A stretch of 59,059 nt of DNA from Flavobacterium sp. (GCF_029945805.1 NZ_JAQSDH010000017.1:1-59059), one strand, 5' to 3'. Shown: positions 18,140-26,486, numbered from the stretch's first letter. The notes: a model not told the origin generated them from the sequence alone. Numbers and translations: made by a program.

Positions 18140-19036
18140 TTATTTTTTTTCAGCGATTCTAAGCTTGGCACTTCTTGCTCTATTATTCTCTTTGATTTCG
18201 GCTTCACTTGGTACGATTAACTTTCCGATACTTTTAAATGGAACTGAAAAATTTCCAAAAAAATCACGCTCTGGTTCTCCTTCAAATAATCCGTTTTTGA
18301 TAAATCGTTTCACCAGTCTGTCTTCCAAGGAATGGTATGAAATCACGCTCAATCTTCCTTCGGGTTTCAATAGTTCTAGAGATTGTTCTAAAAATTCTTT
18401 CAAAACATCCATTTCTTGATTCACTTCAATTCGGATGGCCTGATAGATTTGGGCTAAAATTTTATTTTTGAATTGTTCCGGCAAGAATCTTGACAAAACA
18501 CTTTTTAATTCGTCGGTTGTGCTGATGGCGTCTAGTTCTCTGGCTTCAATAATTGTTTTGGCTAAAGCTGGAGCAACTTTCAATTCGCCATAATCAAGAA
18601 AGACTCTTTTCAAATTGGCTTCGTCGTATTCATTGATAACTTTAAACGCATTCAATTCGTTTCTTTTACTCATTCTCATATCCAAATCGGCATCAAAACG
18701 CGTAGAAAAACCTCTTTCTGGAACGTCGAACTGATGTGATGAAACCCCTAAATCTGCCAAAATTCCATCAACCGATTTTACACCTTGAAATCTCAAAAAG
18801 CGTTTGATGTATCTAAAATTTTCTGGAATCAATACAAATCGTTCATCCAGCAAATCATTAGCCTGAGCATCTTCATCTTGATCAAATCCGAACAGTTTTC
18901 CGTTTGGCCCTAATCGGCTTAAAATTTCTTTGGAGTGACCGCCACCGCCAAAAGTCACATCAACATAAACTCCGTCAGGTTTGATATTTAATCCGTCAAC
19001 AGTTTCTTTCAGTAAAACCGGGTTATGATATTCCAT
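18140..19036 (-). CDS. rsmH: 16S rRNA m4C1402 methyltransferase RsmH (MraW)
   Basis: The SAM-dependent enzyme methylates N4 of C1402 in 16S rRNA. The start is set at the ATG at 19036 (MEYHNPVLLKETV), giving 298 aa and a 14-base overlap with mraZ; the longer frame starts at 19048. Motifs include YVDVTFGGGGHSKEIL (SAM binding), DGILADLGVSSHQFD, and near the C-terminus VISYHSLEDRLVKRF. It is the conserved second gene of dcw clusters. Confidence 0.96.
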   Translation of the reverse strand: MEYHNPVLLKETVDGLNIKPDGVYVDVTFGGGGHSKEILSRLGPNGKLFGFDQDEDAQANDLLDERFVLIPENFRYIKRFLRFQGVKSVDGILADLGVSSHQFDVPERGFSTRFDADLDMRMSKRNELNAFKVINEYDEANLKRVFLDYGELKVAPALAKTIIEARELDAISTTDELKSVLSRFLPEQFKNKILAQIYQAIRIEVNQEMDVLKEFLEQSLELLKPEGRLSVISYHSLEDRLVKRFIKNGLFEGEPERDFFGNFSVPFKSIGKLIVPSEAEIKENNRARSAKLRIAEKK

Positions 19037-19496
19037 TGTCATCGTCATTTATATTTCCCATCACCTCTTCAGCCAAGTCTGCAAAATCAACATCTTCTCC
19101 AGCTATTGATTTTTCATATAAATCTTTATCCCATATTTCTACAATATTCACTGCAGAAGACAAGACGATATCTTTTGAAATTTTACTAAAAGCAAACAAA
19201 TCTTTCGGAATTAATAACCTTCCTAAATCGTCCACCTCTACTACTTTTACTCCAGCAGTAAAACGACGAATGAAGTCGTTATTTTTCTTTACAAAACGGT
19301 TCAATTTGTTGATTTTTTCCATCATCAAATTCCACTCTGTCATTGGATACAACTCTAAACAAGGCTGAAAAACGGAACGCTTCAAGACAAAGCCATCTTG
19401 AAGAGAACTAGCGAGTTGCTTCTTCAACGCCGAAGGAATCATGAGTCTTCCCTTGGCATCAACTTTACATTCGTATGTTCCGATTATGGTGTCCAA
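19023..19496 (-). CDS. mraZ: transcriptional regulator MraZ, TTG start
   Basis: The 157-aa protein has two AbrB-like SpoVT repeats (GTYECKVDAKGRLMIPSALK at ~7-26 and VVEVDDLGRLLIPKDL in the second half), the MraZ fold that forms a ring and represses its own dcw operon. The start codon is TTG at 19494-19496: an in-frame stop lies six codons upstream, and no ATG precedes the conserved N-terminus. A promoter -7 box and four GTGGTA boxes lie immediately upstream. It overlaps rsmH by 14 bases. Confidence 0.94.
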   Translation of the reverse strand: MDTIIGTYECKVDAKGRLMIPSALKKQLASSLQDGFVLKRSVFQPCLELYPMTEWNLMMEKINKLNRFVKKNNDFIRRFTAGVKVVEVDDLGRLLIPKDLFAFSKISKDIVLSSAVNIVEIWDKDLYEKSIAGEDVDFADLAEEVMGNINDDDNGIS

Positions 19497-19518
19497 TTGG
19501 TTTTGTTTTCGTTACGAG

Positions 19519-19526
19519 CAAAAATA
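19519..19526 (-). promoter_or_regulatory. -7 element of the dcw operon promoter
   Basis: On the minus strand TATTTTTG matches TAnnTTTG. It lies 22 bases before the mraZ TTG start, next to the GTGGTA array. A TTG lies 15 bases upstream, shorter than the usual ~19, so the -33 element is uncertain. Confidence 0.5.
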
Positions 19527-19536
19527 TAAAATATAT

Positions 19537-19583
19537 TACCACAATTTACCACAAACTACCACTTTGTTAATAAGTTTTACCAC
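19537..19583 (-). promoter_or_regulatory. probable MraZ operator: four GTGGTA boxes
   Basis: On the minus strand GTGGTA occurs at 19578-19583, 19557-19562, 19547-19552 and 19537-19542. The last three are spaced exactly 10 bp apart and the first is 21 bp away. MraZ of E. coli and Mycoplasma binds ~10-bp-spaced direct repeats upstream of its own gene, so this is the expected operator with a lineage-specific box. Confidence 0.75.
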
Positions 19584-19842
19584 TTTAATCCATTTTGATG
19601 TTCAAATTCGGAGTAAAATAGTAGGCCGAATTTTTAACAAAAGATTAAGAAATGTTGTAGAGTCAACTACAACGGAATAAAACGAACTAATTTATATTCT
19701 CTAGTTAGAGCCTATTGCCCTTAACAAAAATTTCCTCTTTGTTGATAATTAGCACTTTATTTTGCTCTTGCTCTTGTCAATTAAATTCATAATTTTAATA
19801 GTAAATAATCCCTTTAGAAATGAAATTTTATCTTTAAAATCA
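19584..19842. other. intergenic region between divergent mraZ and hydrolase genes
   Basis: This 259-base stretch has no gene I can support. It holds an 8-bp inverted repeat AAATTCGG (19604-19611) / CCGAATTT (19626-19633) followed by T residues, and otherwise AT-rich sequence. Confidence 0.5.
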
Positions 19843-19850
19843 TATATTTG
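19843..19850 (+). promoter_or_regulatory. candidate -7 box for the alpha/beta hydrolase gene
   Basis: TATATTTG matches TAnnTTTG and lies 27 bases before the ATG at 19878. No convincing TTG lies at the -33 position. Confidence 0.4.
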
Positions 19851-19877
19851 TTGCCGATGTAAAAGTCAAAAAACAAC

Positions 19878-20642
19878 ATGGAAGGAAAATTTAAAAAAGA
19901 AGGTAGATACTCCTATTATGAAGCTGGAGAAGGCACACCAATTGTCGTTTTACATGGACTTATGGGCGGATTGAGTAACTTTCAAGGAGTTGCTGATTAT
20001 TTCTCTGATCGGGGTTATAAAATTATAATACCTGAATTGCCTATTTATACTCAAAATATTCTTAAAACCAATGTAAAAGCTTTTGCAAAATATGTGAAAG
20101 ATTTTATCACCTTCAAAGGATTTGATCGCGTAATTCTTTTAGGTAATTCTCTTGGCGGACACATCGCTTTATATCACGCTAAGATGTATCCGGAAAAAGT
20201 AGCTGGACTTGTAATTACCGGAAGTTCTGGTCTTTATGAAAGCGCTATGGGCGACAGTTATCCAAAACGTGGCGATTATGATTATATCAGAAATAAGGCG
20301 GAAGCTGTTTTTTACGATCCAAAAGTAGCTTCAAAAGAAATTGTTGACGAAGTTTTTGCAGTGGTTAATGACAGAATAAAAGTGATTAAAACCTTAACGA
20401 TTGCCAAAAGTGCCATTCGTCATAATATGGCAAAAGATTTACCAAAAATGCATGTGAAGACTTGTATCATTTGGGGTAAAAATGATCAAGTAACGCCACC
20501 CGAAGTTGCTACAGAATTTAATAAACTAATGCCAAACTCCTCATTATATTGGATTGACAAATGTGGTCATGCTGCCATGATGGAACATCCAGACGAATTT
20601 AACCGTTTGCTTGACCACTGGTTAAAAGAAGTTCATCTATAA
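19878..20642 (+). CDS. alpha/beta hydrolase
   Basis: The 254-aa soluble hydrolase has the oxyanion segment VVLHGLMGG at ~23-31, the nucleophile elbow GNSLGGH (Ser near 97), and a C-terminal KCGHAAMMEHP carrying the catalytic His; the acid is probably in WGKNDQVTPP. The substrate cannot be deduced. It diverges from the dcw operon, and a terminator follows at once, so it is probably monocistronic. Confidence 0.88.
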   Translation: MEGKFKKEGRYSYYEAGEGTPIVVLHGLMGGLSNFQGVADYFSDRGYKIIIPELPIYTQNILKTNVKAFAKYVKDFITFKGFDRVILLGNSLGGHIALYHAKMYPEKVAGLVITGSSGLYESAMGDSYPKRGDYDYIRNKAEAVFYDPKVASKEIVDEVFAVVNDRIKVIKTLTIAKSAIRHNMAKDLPKMHVKTCIIWGKNDQVTPPEVATEFNKLMPNSSLYWIDKCGHAAMMEHPDEFNRLLDHWLKEVHL

Positions 20643-20645
20643 ACT

Positions 20646-20670
20646 AAAGTCCTTTTTGGGGACTTTTTTA
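20646..20670 (+). terminator. terminator after the hydrolase gene
   Basis: AAAGTCC (20646-20652) pairs with GGACTTT (20660-20666) across a short loop and is followed by more T residues. engB starts at 20681. Confidence 0.8.
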
Positions 20671-20680
20671 TTTTAAAAAC

Positions 20681-21301
20681 ATGAAAATTAATACTGCTGA
20701 ATTTATTATTAGCAATTCTGATGTTAGCAAATGTCCGCTAGAACGTTTGCCCGAATATGCTTTTATTGGTCGTTCCAATGTGGGAAAATCTTCTTTGATT
20801 AACATGTTGACGAATCATAAGAATTTGGCAAAAACATCTGGAAGACCCGGAAAAACACAACTTATAAATCATTTCAAAATCAATTCGAATTGGTTTTTGG
20901 TCGATTTGCCAGGTTATGGTTATGCTCGTGTTTCCAAAAAAACAAAAGAAGTCTTTCAAGAGTTCATCACCGATTATTTCGAGAAACGCGAACAATTAGT
21001 GTGTGCTTTTGTGCTGATTGACATCCGACTGGAAGCTCAAAAAATCGATTTGGAATTCATCACTTATTTAGGTGAAATTCAAATTCCATTTTGCATCATA
21101 TTCACTAAAGCCGATAAAATCAGCCGAGGAAAAATCGACTCTCATATTGCCGCTTACCGTAAAGCATTATTAGCAAATAACTGGGAAGAAATGCCCCAAC
21201 ATTTTGTTACATCCGCAACGGAAACTACGGGAAAAGAAGCTGTCTTAGACTACATCGATGCCGTAAACGAAGAGGTTTTTAAAGACATGAGTCAGTTTTA
21301 A
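20681..21301 (+). CDS. engB: ribosome biogenesis GTPase YsxC/EngB
   Basis: The 206-aa GTPase is required for large ribosomal subunit assembly. G1 is GRSNVGKSSL (residues ~30-39), G2 contains the SGRPGKTQ segment, G3 is DLPGYGYARV, and G4 is FTKADK. The length matches the family. It lies just after the hydrolase terminator and one base before a small lipoprotein gene. Confidence 0.95.
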   Translation: MKINTAEFIISNSDVSKCPLERLPEYAFIGRSNVGKSSLINMLTNHKNLAKTSGRPGKTQLINHFKINSNWFLVDLPGYGYARVSKKTKEVFQEFITDYFEKREQLVCAFVLIDIRLEAQKIDLEFITYLGEIQIPFCIIFTKADKISRGKIDSHIAAYRKALLANNWEEMPQHFVTSATETTGKEAVLDYIDAVNEEVFKDMSQF

Positions 21302-21302
21302 T

Positions 21303-21884
21303 ATGAGGAAAATAATTATTTTTGTTATACTGATTAGTTTTTCAAGCTGCAATACTAACCATTTTGTTTTATACAATAGCGACAAAACCAATGGTCTAGA
21401 TTTTTCAAATGGAAAATGGTTGATGGGGAACATCGATGTAAATTCACATTTCAAAGAGGAGTTGACAGAATTAGCCATTAAAAATTTTGAATCCCATTTA
21501 GGAGAAAGGGTAAAATACGCTTTAAATGAAAAATCATTATTGATTGCAAATAAAGTACCAACCGAACCAAGTAAGGCAGAAATAGAAAAGCTACGAATTG
21601 GGACTGGTTATGATTACTACATTAATATCAAATGCCAAAACAGCAGGAACGATATAAGTGATTTCAAACTAATTGAACACAATTACTATTTAAAGCAAAT
21701 GTCATTTGCCCAAATCATAGTAGAAGTTTATGATTTAAAAGCTGGCAAAACAATATACACTCAAACAGCCAGAGGCAATATTGATGAAAATGCAAGCATT
21801 ACTTCTCGACCAATGTATAATGTAATCATGGGTTGTTATAAAAAAATCTGGGATGATATTGAAAAAAAATCTTTAAAGCAATAA
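21303..21884 (+). CDS. hypothetical lipoprotein
   Basis: The 193-aa protein has a lipoprotein signal MRKIIIFVILISFSSC, so the mature protein would begin at Cys16. The rest is a mixed alpha/beta periplasmic domain, with a DYYINIKC strand followed by VEVYDLKAGKTIYTQTARG, which recalls proteins with a paired-strand core, but I recognise no family. It starts one base after engB ends and is convergent with gldC. The function is unknown. Confidence 0.75.
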   Translation: MRKIIIFVILISFSSCNTNHFVLYNSDKTNGLDFSNGKWLMGNIDVNSHFKEELTELAIKNFESHLGERVKYALNEKSLLIANKVPTEPSKAEIEKLRIGTGYDYYINIKCQNSRNDISDFKLIEHNYYLKQMSFAQIIVEVYDLKAGKTIYTQTARGNIDENASITSRPMYNVIMGCYKKIWDDIEKKSLKQ

Positions 21885-21888
21885 TTGC

Positions 21889-22224
21889 CTATTCTTTCAA
21901 CTCCATTTTTTCAGCAAAATAATCACAGAAATCTTTCATAGTATCCGTCATTTTTTCATCTTGAGTTGCACGCTGAAATGTATCCGTCATGGCAACTAAT
22001 GTTTGGTGAAAGAACTTCTTCATTTCATCAACAGGCATATCTTTTGTCCATAAATCAATACGAAGGGTTTCCTGCACTTTACTATCCCAAATGGAAAGCA
22101 TTATTGCTTTTGCCTCTTCGTCTTGAACGCCGCCATCTTGGGCTGACCATGTTAATTTTTCAGGAACACGGTTTTCGTCTAAGTCGACTATGAATTTTAT
22201 TTCGGAAGTGATACTATTACTCAT
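21889..22224 (-). CDS. gldC: gliding motility protein GldC
   Basis: The start is set at the ATG at 22224 (MSNSITSEIKFIVDLDEN), giving 111 aa; the longer frame to 22269 lies inside gldB. It is a cytoplasmic-looking protein rich in acidic residues, ending DFCDYFAEKMELKE. GldC accompanies the essential gliding lipoprotein GldB in Flavobacterium johnsoniae and improves motility there. It overlaps gldB by eight bases, so the pair is co-translated. Confidence 0.9.
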   Translation of the reverse strand: MSNSITSEIKFIVDLDENRVPEKLTWSAQDGGVQDEEAKAIMLSIWDSKVQETLRIDLWTKDMPVDEMKKFFHQTLVAMTDTFQRATQDEKMTDTMKDFCDYFAEKMELKE

Positions 22225-23182
22225 TCTTTTTGGGTTTGTATTTTGATTTTTCAAATAATTCTTTTGCATTCATTTTTAGCATATCCTGCATACTAACTTT
22301 GTTGTTTTCCATGAACGAACGTACAATCTGCCAGCCAATCCATTGCCCAACTCTTCCAGGAGATTCGTTGTCAATTTCTAGATAAAACTTAGAAAATGGC
22401 GCAACATTTATAAATCGGCCTGGCAATTTGGAATCACCACTGTACAACAATTCTTTTTCTATAAAATAACGCCAAATGTAACTCTCGTTTTCTTGACACC
22501 AGGCGATTTGCCCAGGTTGGTATCCAATTTTTTCAGCATCCGTGTACTCTGGTAGCATTTGATCTTTTAAATATAATTCCTTACCATAATAAATCATTTC
22601 ACCTAGTAAAGTCATATCTTTAGAAGGAGGAATTTTTGTTAATGAAAAGCTAGTGACAATATCTGGCATCATCTGTCTTTCTTCAAAATTTTGTCTCAAA
22701 TATTCTGGAAACGTATAAAACTTGCTGTCTTTTCCGATGTACAATTCGAGTGCAATGATCAATTTATCATTAGCATAAATTGCTTTCGTATTGTAATCCA
22801 TATTTCCAATTACCGTGTAGATTTTCGGCATTATAGTTTGTGGATAATAATATTTGAAATGCTTAAACAAATCTTCTATTTCAGTAGTTTGTTTGTTGAA
22901 ATCAGGATACTTTTTCTCTACAGCATTGTATAAATCTCTCCAATCTTTATTCTGCATCTTTTCAATCCAAACGCTATCTGGAGTTCCATCATTAGGAAAG
23001 AAAAAAGGATATTCCGCTTTCAGTCGCATCAAATCTTTTGGACTACTTTCAAAAAAAGCTTTATCAAAACGATCTACTTTCAATTCCACAGGAATAGCTT
23101 CTACTTCTTTTTCAACTTTTGATTTCTTATCGCAAGAAACAAAAGCAGCTAGTATTAAAAACGATACAAAATATTTTTTCAT
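22217..23182 (-). CDS. gldB: gliding motility lipoprotein GldB
   Basis: The 321-aa lipoprotein has the signal MKKYFVSFLILAAFVSC with Cys17 as lipidation site. The middle contains IALELYIGKDSKFY and the C-terminal part GRVGQWIGWQIVRSFM, resembling the DUF-type fold of GldB family proteins. In F. johnsoniae gldB is required for gliding and chitin use. Genome order gldC-gldB next to nadE matches that genus. Its promoter is back to back with that of nadE. Confidence 0.93.
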   Translation of the reverse strand: MKKYFVSFLILAAFVSCDKKSKVEKEVEAIPVELKVDRFDKAFFESSPKDLMRLKAEYPFFFPNDGTPDSVWIEKMQNKDWRDLYNAVEKKYPDFNKQTTEIEDLFKHFKYYYPQTIMPKIYTVIGNMDYNTKAIYANDKLIIALELYIGKDSKFYTFPEYLRQNFEERQMMPDIVTSFSLTKIPPSKDMTLLGEMIYYGKELYLKDQMLPEYTDAEKIGYQPGQIAWCQENESYIWRYFIEKELLYSGDSKLPGRFINVAPFSKFYLEIDNESPGRVGQWIGWQIVRSFMENNKVSMQDMLKMNAKELFEKSKYKPKKNE

Positions 23183-23229
23183 ATAAAGAAATTAATGCAC
23201 AATAATCAATTTTGAAACTTCTGATTTTT

Positions 23230-23245
23230 TACATTTGCAAATATA
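23230..23245. promoter_or_regulatory. abutting divergent -7 boxes for nadE and gldB
   Basis: TACATTTG (23230-23237, plus, towards nadE) directly abuts CAAATATA (23238-23245), which is TATATTTG on the minus strand, towards gldB. The start codons lie 39 and 48 bases away. Both boxes match TAnnTTTG and form a near-palindrome. Confidence 0.6.
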
Positions 23246-23275
23246 CATTGCAGTTTCTAAAAATTTTCATAACAA

Positions 23276-24088
23276 ATGGCAAAAAAAAGCACTATTAAGG
23301 TAGGGGAAGTAAGCACTTTAATTGTTACATGGTTGAAGAATTATGCAGCACAAGCAAATGCAAGTGGTTTTGTAGTGGGAATTTCAGGTGGAATTGACTC
23401 TGCTGTAACATCAACACTATGCGCCGAAACGGGCTTAACAACTCTTTGCGTGGAAATGCCAATTCATCAAGACAGCACACAAGTAAGTAGAGGAAAAGAG
23501 CATATTGATCAATTGAAGAAAAGATTTCCTAATGTAAAAAATGAAATTGTAGATTTAACTTCTGTATTTGAACTATTTAAAACGGAAGTGCCAATTTCGG
23601 ATAATGAGACAAAATTTCATTTATCATTAGCCAATAGCAGAGCTAGATTACGAATGACGACTATATATTATTTTGCTGGAATTCACGGATTGCTTGTTGC
23701 TGGGACAGGAAATAAAGTGGAGGATTTTGGAGTTGGTTTTTATACCAAATATGGCGATGGCGGAGTTGATTTAAGTCCGATTGCTGATTTAATGAAAAGT
23801 GATGTTTTTGCTTTGGGCGAATATTTAGAAATTCCGAAATCAATTCAAAATGCAGCTCCAACGGACGGGCTTTTTGGAGATTCAAGAACGGACGAAGCGC
23901 AACTAGGAGCAAGTTACGACGAATTAGAATGGGCCATGTTGGAAGTAGAAAAAAACAAAACAACCGAAGACTTTACAGGAAGAGAGAAGGAAGTTTTTGA
24001 TATTTTTAAAAGATTAAACTCGGCGAACAAACATAAAATGAATCCAATTCCTGTATGTATAATCCCAATAAATTTTAAAAAATTATAA
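23276..24088 (+). CDS. nadE: ammonia-dependent NAD+ synthetase
   Basis: The 270-aa enzyme makes NAD+ from nicotinate adenine dinucleotide, ATP and ammonia. The PP-loop GISGGIDSAVTS is at ~44-55, TGNKVEDFGVGFYTKYGDGG is the NaAD/ammonia site, and APTDGLFGDSRTDEAQLG follows. No glutaminase domain is present, so it should use free ammonia. Neighbouring gldB diverges. Confidence 0.95.
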   Translation: MAKKSTIKVGEVSTLIVTWLKNYAAQANASGFVVGISGGIDSAVTSTLCAETGLTTLCVEMPIHQDSTQVSRGKEHIDQLKKRFPNVKNEIVDLTSVFELFKTEVPISDNETKFHLSLANSRARLRMTTIYYFAGIHGLLVAGTGNKVEDFGVGFYTKYGDGGVDLSPIADLMKSDVFALGEYLEIPKSIQNAAPTDGLFGDSRTDEAQLGASYDELEWAMLEVEKNKTTEDFTGREKEVFDIFKRLNSANKHKMNPIPVCIIPINFKKL

Positions 24089-24167
24089 TATTTTGTAGTG
24101 TTTTTCAATATTGTTTTTGTAGCTTTACCGCAATTATTTATATTAATTTTTATCAAATACCACAATT

Positions 24168-24797
24168 ATGATAAATTTATGCATCGCCGACAACTATCCT
24201 GTTGTCCACTTCGGAATGAAGGCCTATTTTAAGGACCATCCAGAAATAAATGTAGTTTCAAACGTTGGGAATTTTTTTATGGTTCCAGACGCTTTAAGAA
24301 ACAAAGAAATTGATATTTTAGTCATTGACCTTGAACTTGAAGGATTGAAAAGTATTTATGAAATCAAGTCTATTATTAAAAACTTCCCAAAAACTAAAGT
24401 CATCATTTTCAGTAGTCTTTCAGAACATATCTATGCTCCAAACGCCATCAAAGCGGGTTGCGCAGGCTATGTTCACAAAACATCAAAACTTGAAAATTTA
24501 GGAATTGCCATTGTTAAAGTTAGTCAAGGACAAATTATCCTAAATGAGGAAATCAAGAAGAATTTAGCATTAATTGCTAAGCAAAACAAATCAGAACGTT
24601 TATACAGAAAGCTTTCTAATCGAGAAATCGAAGTGTTGCGCTTTTTGAGTGACGGGAAGAAAAACAATGAGATTGCTAAAATTTTAGCGCTTAACGAAAA
24701 AACCATTAGTACGTATAAGCTTCGTCTCTTGACCAAGTTGAATGTAACGAATTTGGTTGACCTAGTTAACAAAGCCAAAACCTTAGAAATCGTTTAA
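24168..24797 (+). CDS. NarL/LuxR-type response regulator
   Basis: The 209-aa protein has a receiver domain at ~1-118 with Asp8, the phospho-acceptor Asp54 (VIDLELEG) and a Lys in AGYVHKTSK. A LuxR helix-turn-helix follows at ~143-205 (LSNREIEVLRFLSDGKKNNEIAKI, in pieces, with KTISTYKLRLLTKL). No sensor kinase gene is adjacent, so it is an orphan regulator. Its position downstream of nadE near gldBC seems conserved in Flavobacterium from memory; the target is unknown. Confidence 0.9.
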   Translation: MINLCIADNYPVVHFGMKAYFKDHPEINVVSNVGNFFMVPDALRNKEIDILVIDLELEGLKSIYEIKSIIKNFPKTKVIIFSSLSEHIYAPNAIKAGCAGYVHKTSKLENLGIAIVKVSQGQIILNEEIKKNLALIAKQNKSERLYRKLSNREIEVLRFLSDGKKNNEIAKILALNEKTISTYKLRLLTKLNVTNLVDLVNKAKTLEIV

Positions 24798-24800
24798 AAA

Positions 24801-24836
24801 AAATCCCGTCTAATTTCAAACTAGACGGGATTTTTT
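24801..24836. terminator. bidirectional terminator
   Basis: AAATCCCGTCTA (24801-24812) pairs perfectly with TAGACGGGATTT (24822-24833), with A and T runs on both sides. It terminates the response regulator gene. Confidence 0.9.
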
Positions 24837-24897
24837 ACCTAGAATAACCCGTTGGGTATAATTATTTCTTAAGGTCAATAATTTGCAGTTTGTTATA

Positions 24898-24943
24898 CTG
24901 CGCTTGTCGAAGTGCTTTTAAAAAAAGTCTTCGACAAGCGCAG
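24898..24943. repeat. REP-like palindrome (TTCGACAAGCGCAG type)
   Basis: CTGCGCTTGTCGAAG (24898-24912) and CTTCGACAAGCGCAG (24929-24943) are perfect 15-bp inverted arms. The loop can form five more pairs (CTTTT/AAAAG). The arm differs by one base from the TTCGACAAGCTCAG word that I know as a dispersed palindromic repeat in many bacterial genomes. It lies between the terminator of the response regulator gene and the convergent permease gene. Only one copy is in this window. Confidence 0.75.
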
Positions 24944-25036
24944 AATGGCATTTTTACATTTAATTGGATTGAAAATAAGCTAAAATTTTTTATAATAATA
25001 ATAATTGCACTCAACGGCTCTATATTACTATTTATA

Positions 25037-26290
25037 TTACATTCCACTTCTAATTGCTTCGACTGGATCAAGTTGAGAAGCTGAAATCGCAGGAAGAATT
25101 CCAGATAGCAGCCCTACAATTACCGACAATCCAAATCCGATCAAAACATTCCAAAAGCTTAGCACAAATTCAAAATCAAGAATATTAGTAAGCAATAGCG
25201 CTAATAGCCAAACGATCAACAAACCAATACATCCGCCAATTAAGCACAGGATAATAGCTTCAAACAAGAACTGAAACAAAATAAATTTGTTTTTTGCGCC
25301 TAGTGATTTTTGAATTCCAATCAGATTCGTTCTTTCTTTTACAGAAACAAACATAATATTTGCAATCCCAAATCCGCCAACCAAAAATGAAAATACACTA
25401 ATAATAATTCCGCCGATCCGAACGCTTGATAAGATACCATCTATCATATCAGTAAGTCCAGACAAAACATTTACAAAGAAATTATCTATTTCACCTTGCT
25501 TGACGCCTCTAAAAGCTCTCAATTTTTGAGAAATCTCTCCTTTTAAGGCATCCATATCCGTTCCTTGATTTGGTTTTAAAACAATAACTGGCAAAACATT
25601 CTCGTTGTTATCACCATATAAACTTCTAAGAAAACTAGACGGTAGAAATGCCGATGTATCATCGCCTCCGCCAATATCCATTCCTGAACCTTTCTTTTTG
25701 GTCACGCCAATTACTGTAAAACGTTGACCATACATTCGGATTGTTTTTCCAATAGGATCACTGCTTTCAAAAAGTTGTTCTGCAATGTCATGACCTAAAA
25801 CCACGACCTGTTTTCCTGAGGTAGACTCTAATTCGTTAAAAAATCTACCTTTATCAAATTCCAATCTTTGGATATCTACAAATTCATGAGTTACAGCAAC
25901 CATATTTACATTTGAAACCGTTTTCGATTCAAATTTTAAGTTCTGACTAGCAGCAAAATATTGAAAACAAGAATTTTCAACATTATCTAAAGAAGTTTTT
26001 AAATATTGATACTCTTCATATCTAACATTTGGAAATTGTTCCCTTTTCCATCTCGGAACCTCCGTAGGTCCAAAAGATTGGCTGGTGAGATAAATTGTGT
26101 TTTTATCTAAGGAACTTAAATCAGATTTTATCTTTCTATCTAAAGAATCCACCGCGGCTAAAACAGCAATAATTGAAAAAATACCGATGGTTACACCTAA
26201 TAAAGAAAGCATTGTACGCAATTTATTATTGCGCAAAGCATTCATAGCAAAGGCAAAACTCTCTTTAAGCAGTCTGAAGTATAATAACAT
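25037..26290 (-). CDS. MacB/FtsX-type ABC transporter permease
   Basis: The 417-aa protein has an N-terminal span (~25-45, MLSLLGVTIGIFSIIAVLAAV), a large periplasmic MacB core domain (~50-275) and three C-terminal spans. The GIQKSLGAKNKFILFQFLFEA loop (in pieces) and DPVEAIRSGM ending are typical of MacB permeases. No ATPase subunit is adjacent, so it must pair with one encoded elsewhere. It probably takes part in export or lipoprotein-linked efflux. It is divergent from purH. Confidence 0.9.
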   Translation of the reverse strand: MLLYFRLLKESFAFAMNALRNNKLRTMLSLLGVTIGIFSIIAVLAAVDSLDRKIKSDLSSLDKNTIYLTSQSFGPTEVPRWKREQFPNVRYEEYQYLKTSLDNVENSCFQYFAASQNLKFESKTVSNVNMVAVTHEFVDIQRLEFDKGRFFNELESTSGKQVVVLGHDIAEQLFESSDPIGKTIRMYGQRFTVIGVTKKKGSGMDIGGGDDTSAFLPSSFLRSLYGDNNENVLPVIVLKPNQGTDMDALKGEISQKLRAFRGVKQGEIDNFFVNVLSGLTDMIDGILSSVRIGGIIISVFSFLVGGFGIANIMFVSVKERTNLIGIQKSLGAKNKFILFQFLFEAIILCLIGGCIGLLIVWLLALLLTNILDFEFVLSFWNVLIGFGLSVIVGLLSGILPAISASQLDPVEAIRSGM

Positions 26291-26404
26291 TTAGTATCTG
26301 TTTATGGAATTGTAAATTTCAATAAAAATATCGAAATTCACTACTTTTTTATCGAATGCTTTATAGGTGTTCAAAAATAAAATATTGTTACAAAAAAGTT
26401 GAAA

Positions 26405-26441
26405 ATCTGAATCAAGTTCAGATTGAAAAAAACTACTTTTG
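26405..26441 (+). promoter_or_regulatory. purH upstream region: inverted repeat and -7 box
   Basis: TACTTTTG (26434-26441) matches TAnnTTTG and lies 45 bases before the purH ATG. Just upstream, ATCTGAA (26405-26411) and TTCAGAT (26417-26423) form a 7-bp inverted repeat at an operator-like position. Confidence 0.4.
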
Positions 26442-26486
26442 TTGGCTTAAATCGAACTGTCTTCGGATAGGCACAACACACAAAAC

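Noticed and set aside
24862..25084. Two short ORFs (69 and 64 aa) in the gap holding the REP-like palindrome
   Set aside because: Both simply translate the palindrome and low-complexity flanks on opposite strands and have no family or initiation signal.
26399..26441. Riboswitch upstream of purH
   Set aside because: Only a 7-bp inverted repeat is present and it lies before the -7 box, so it would not be transcribed; no purine-riboswitch core is seen.
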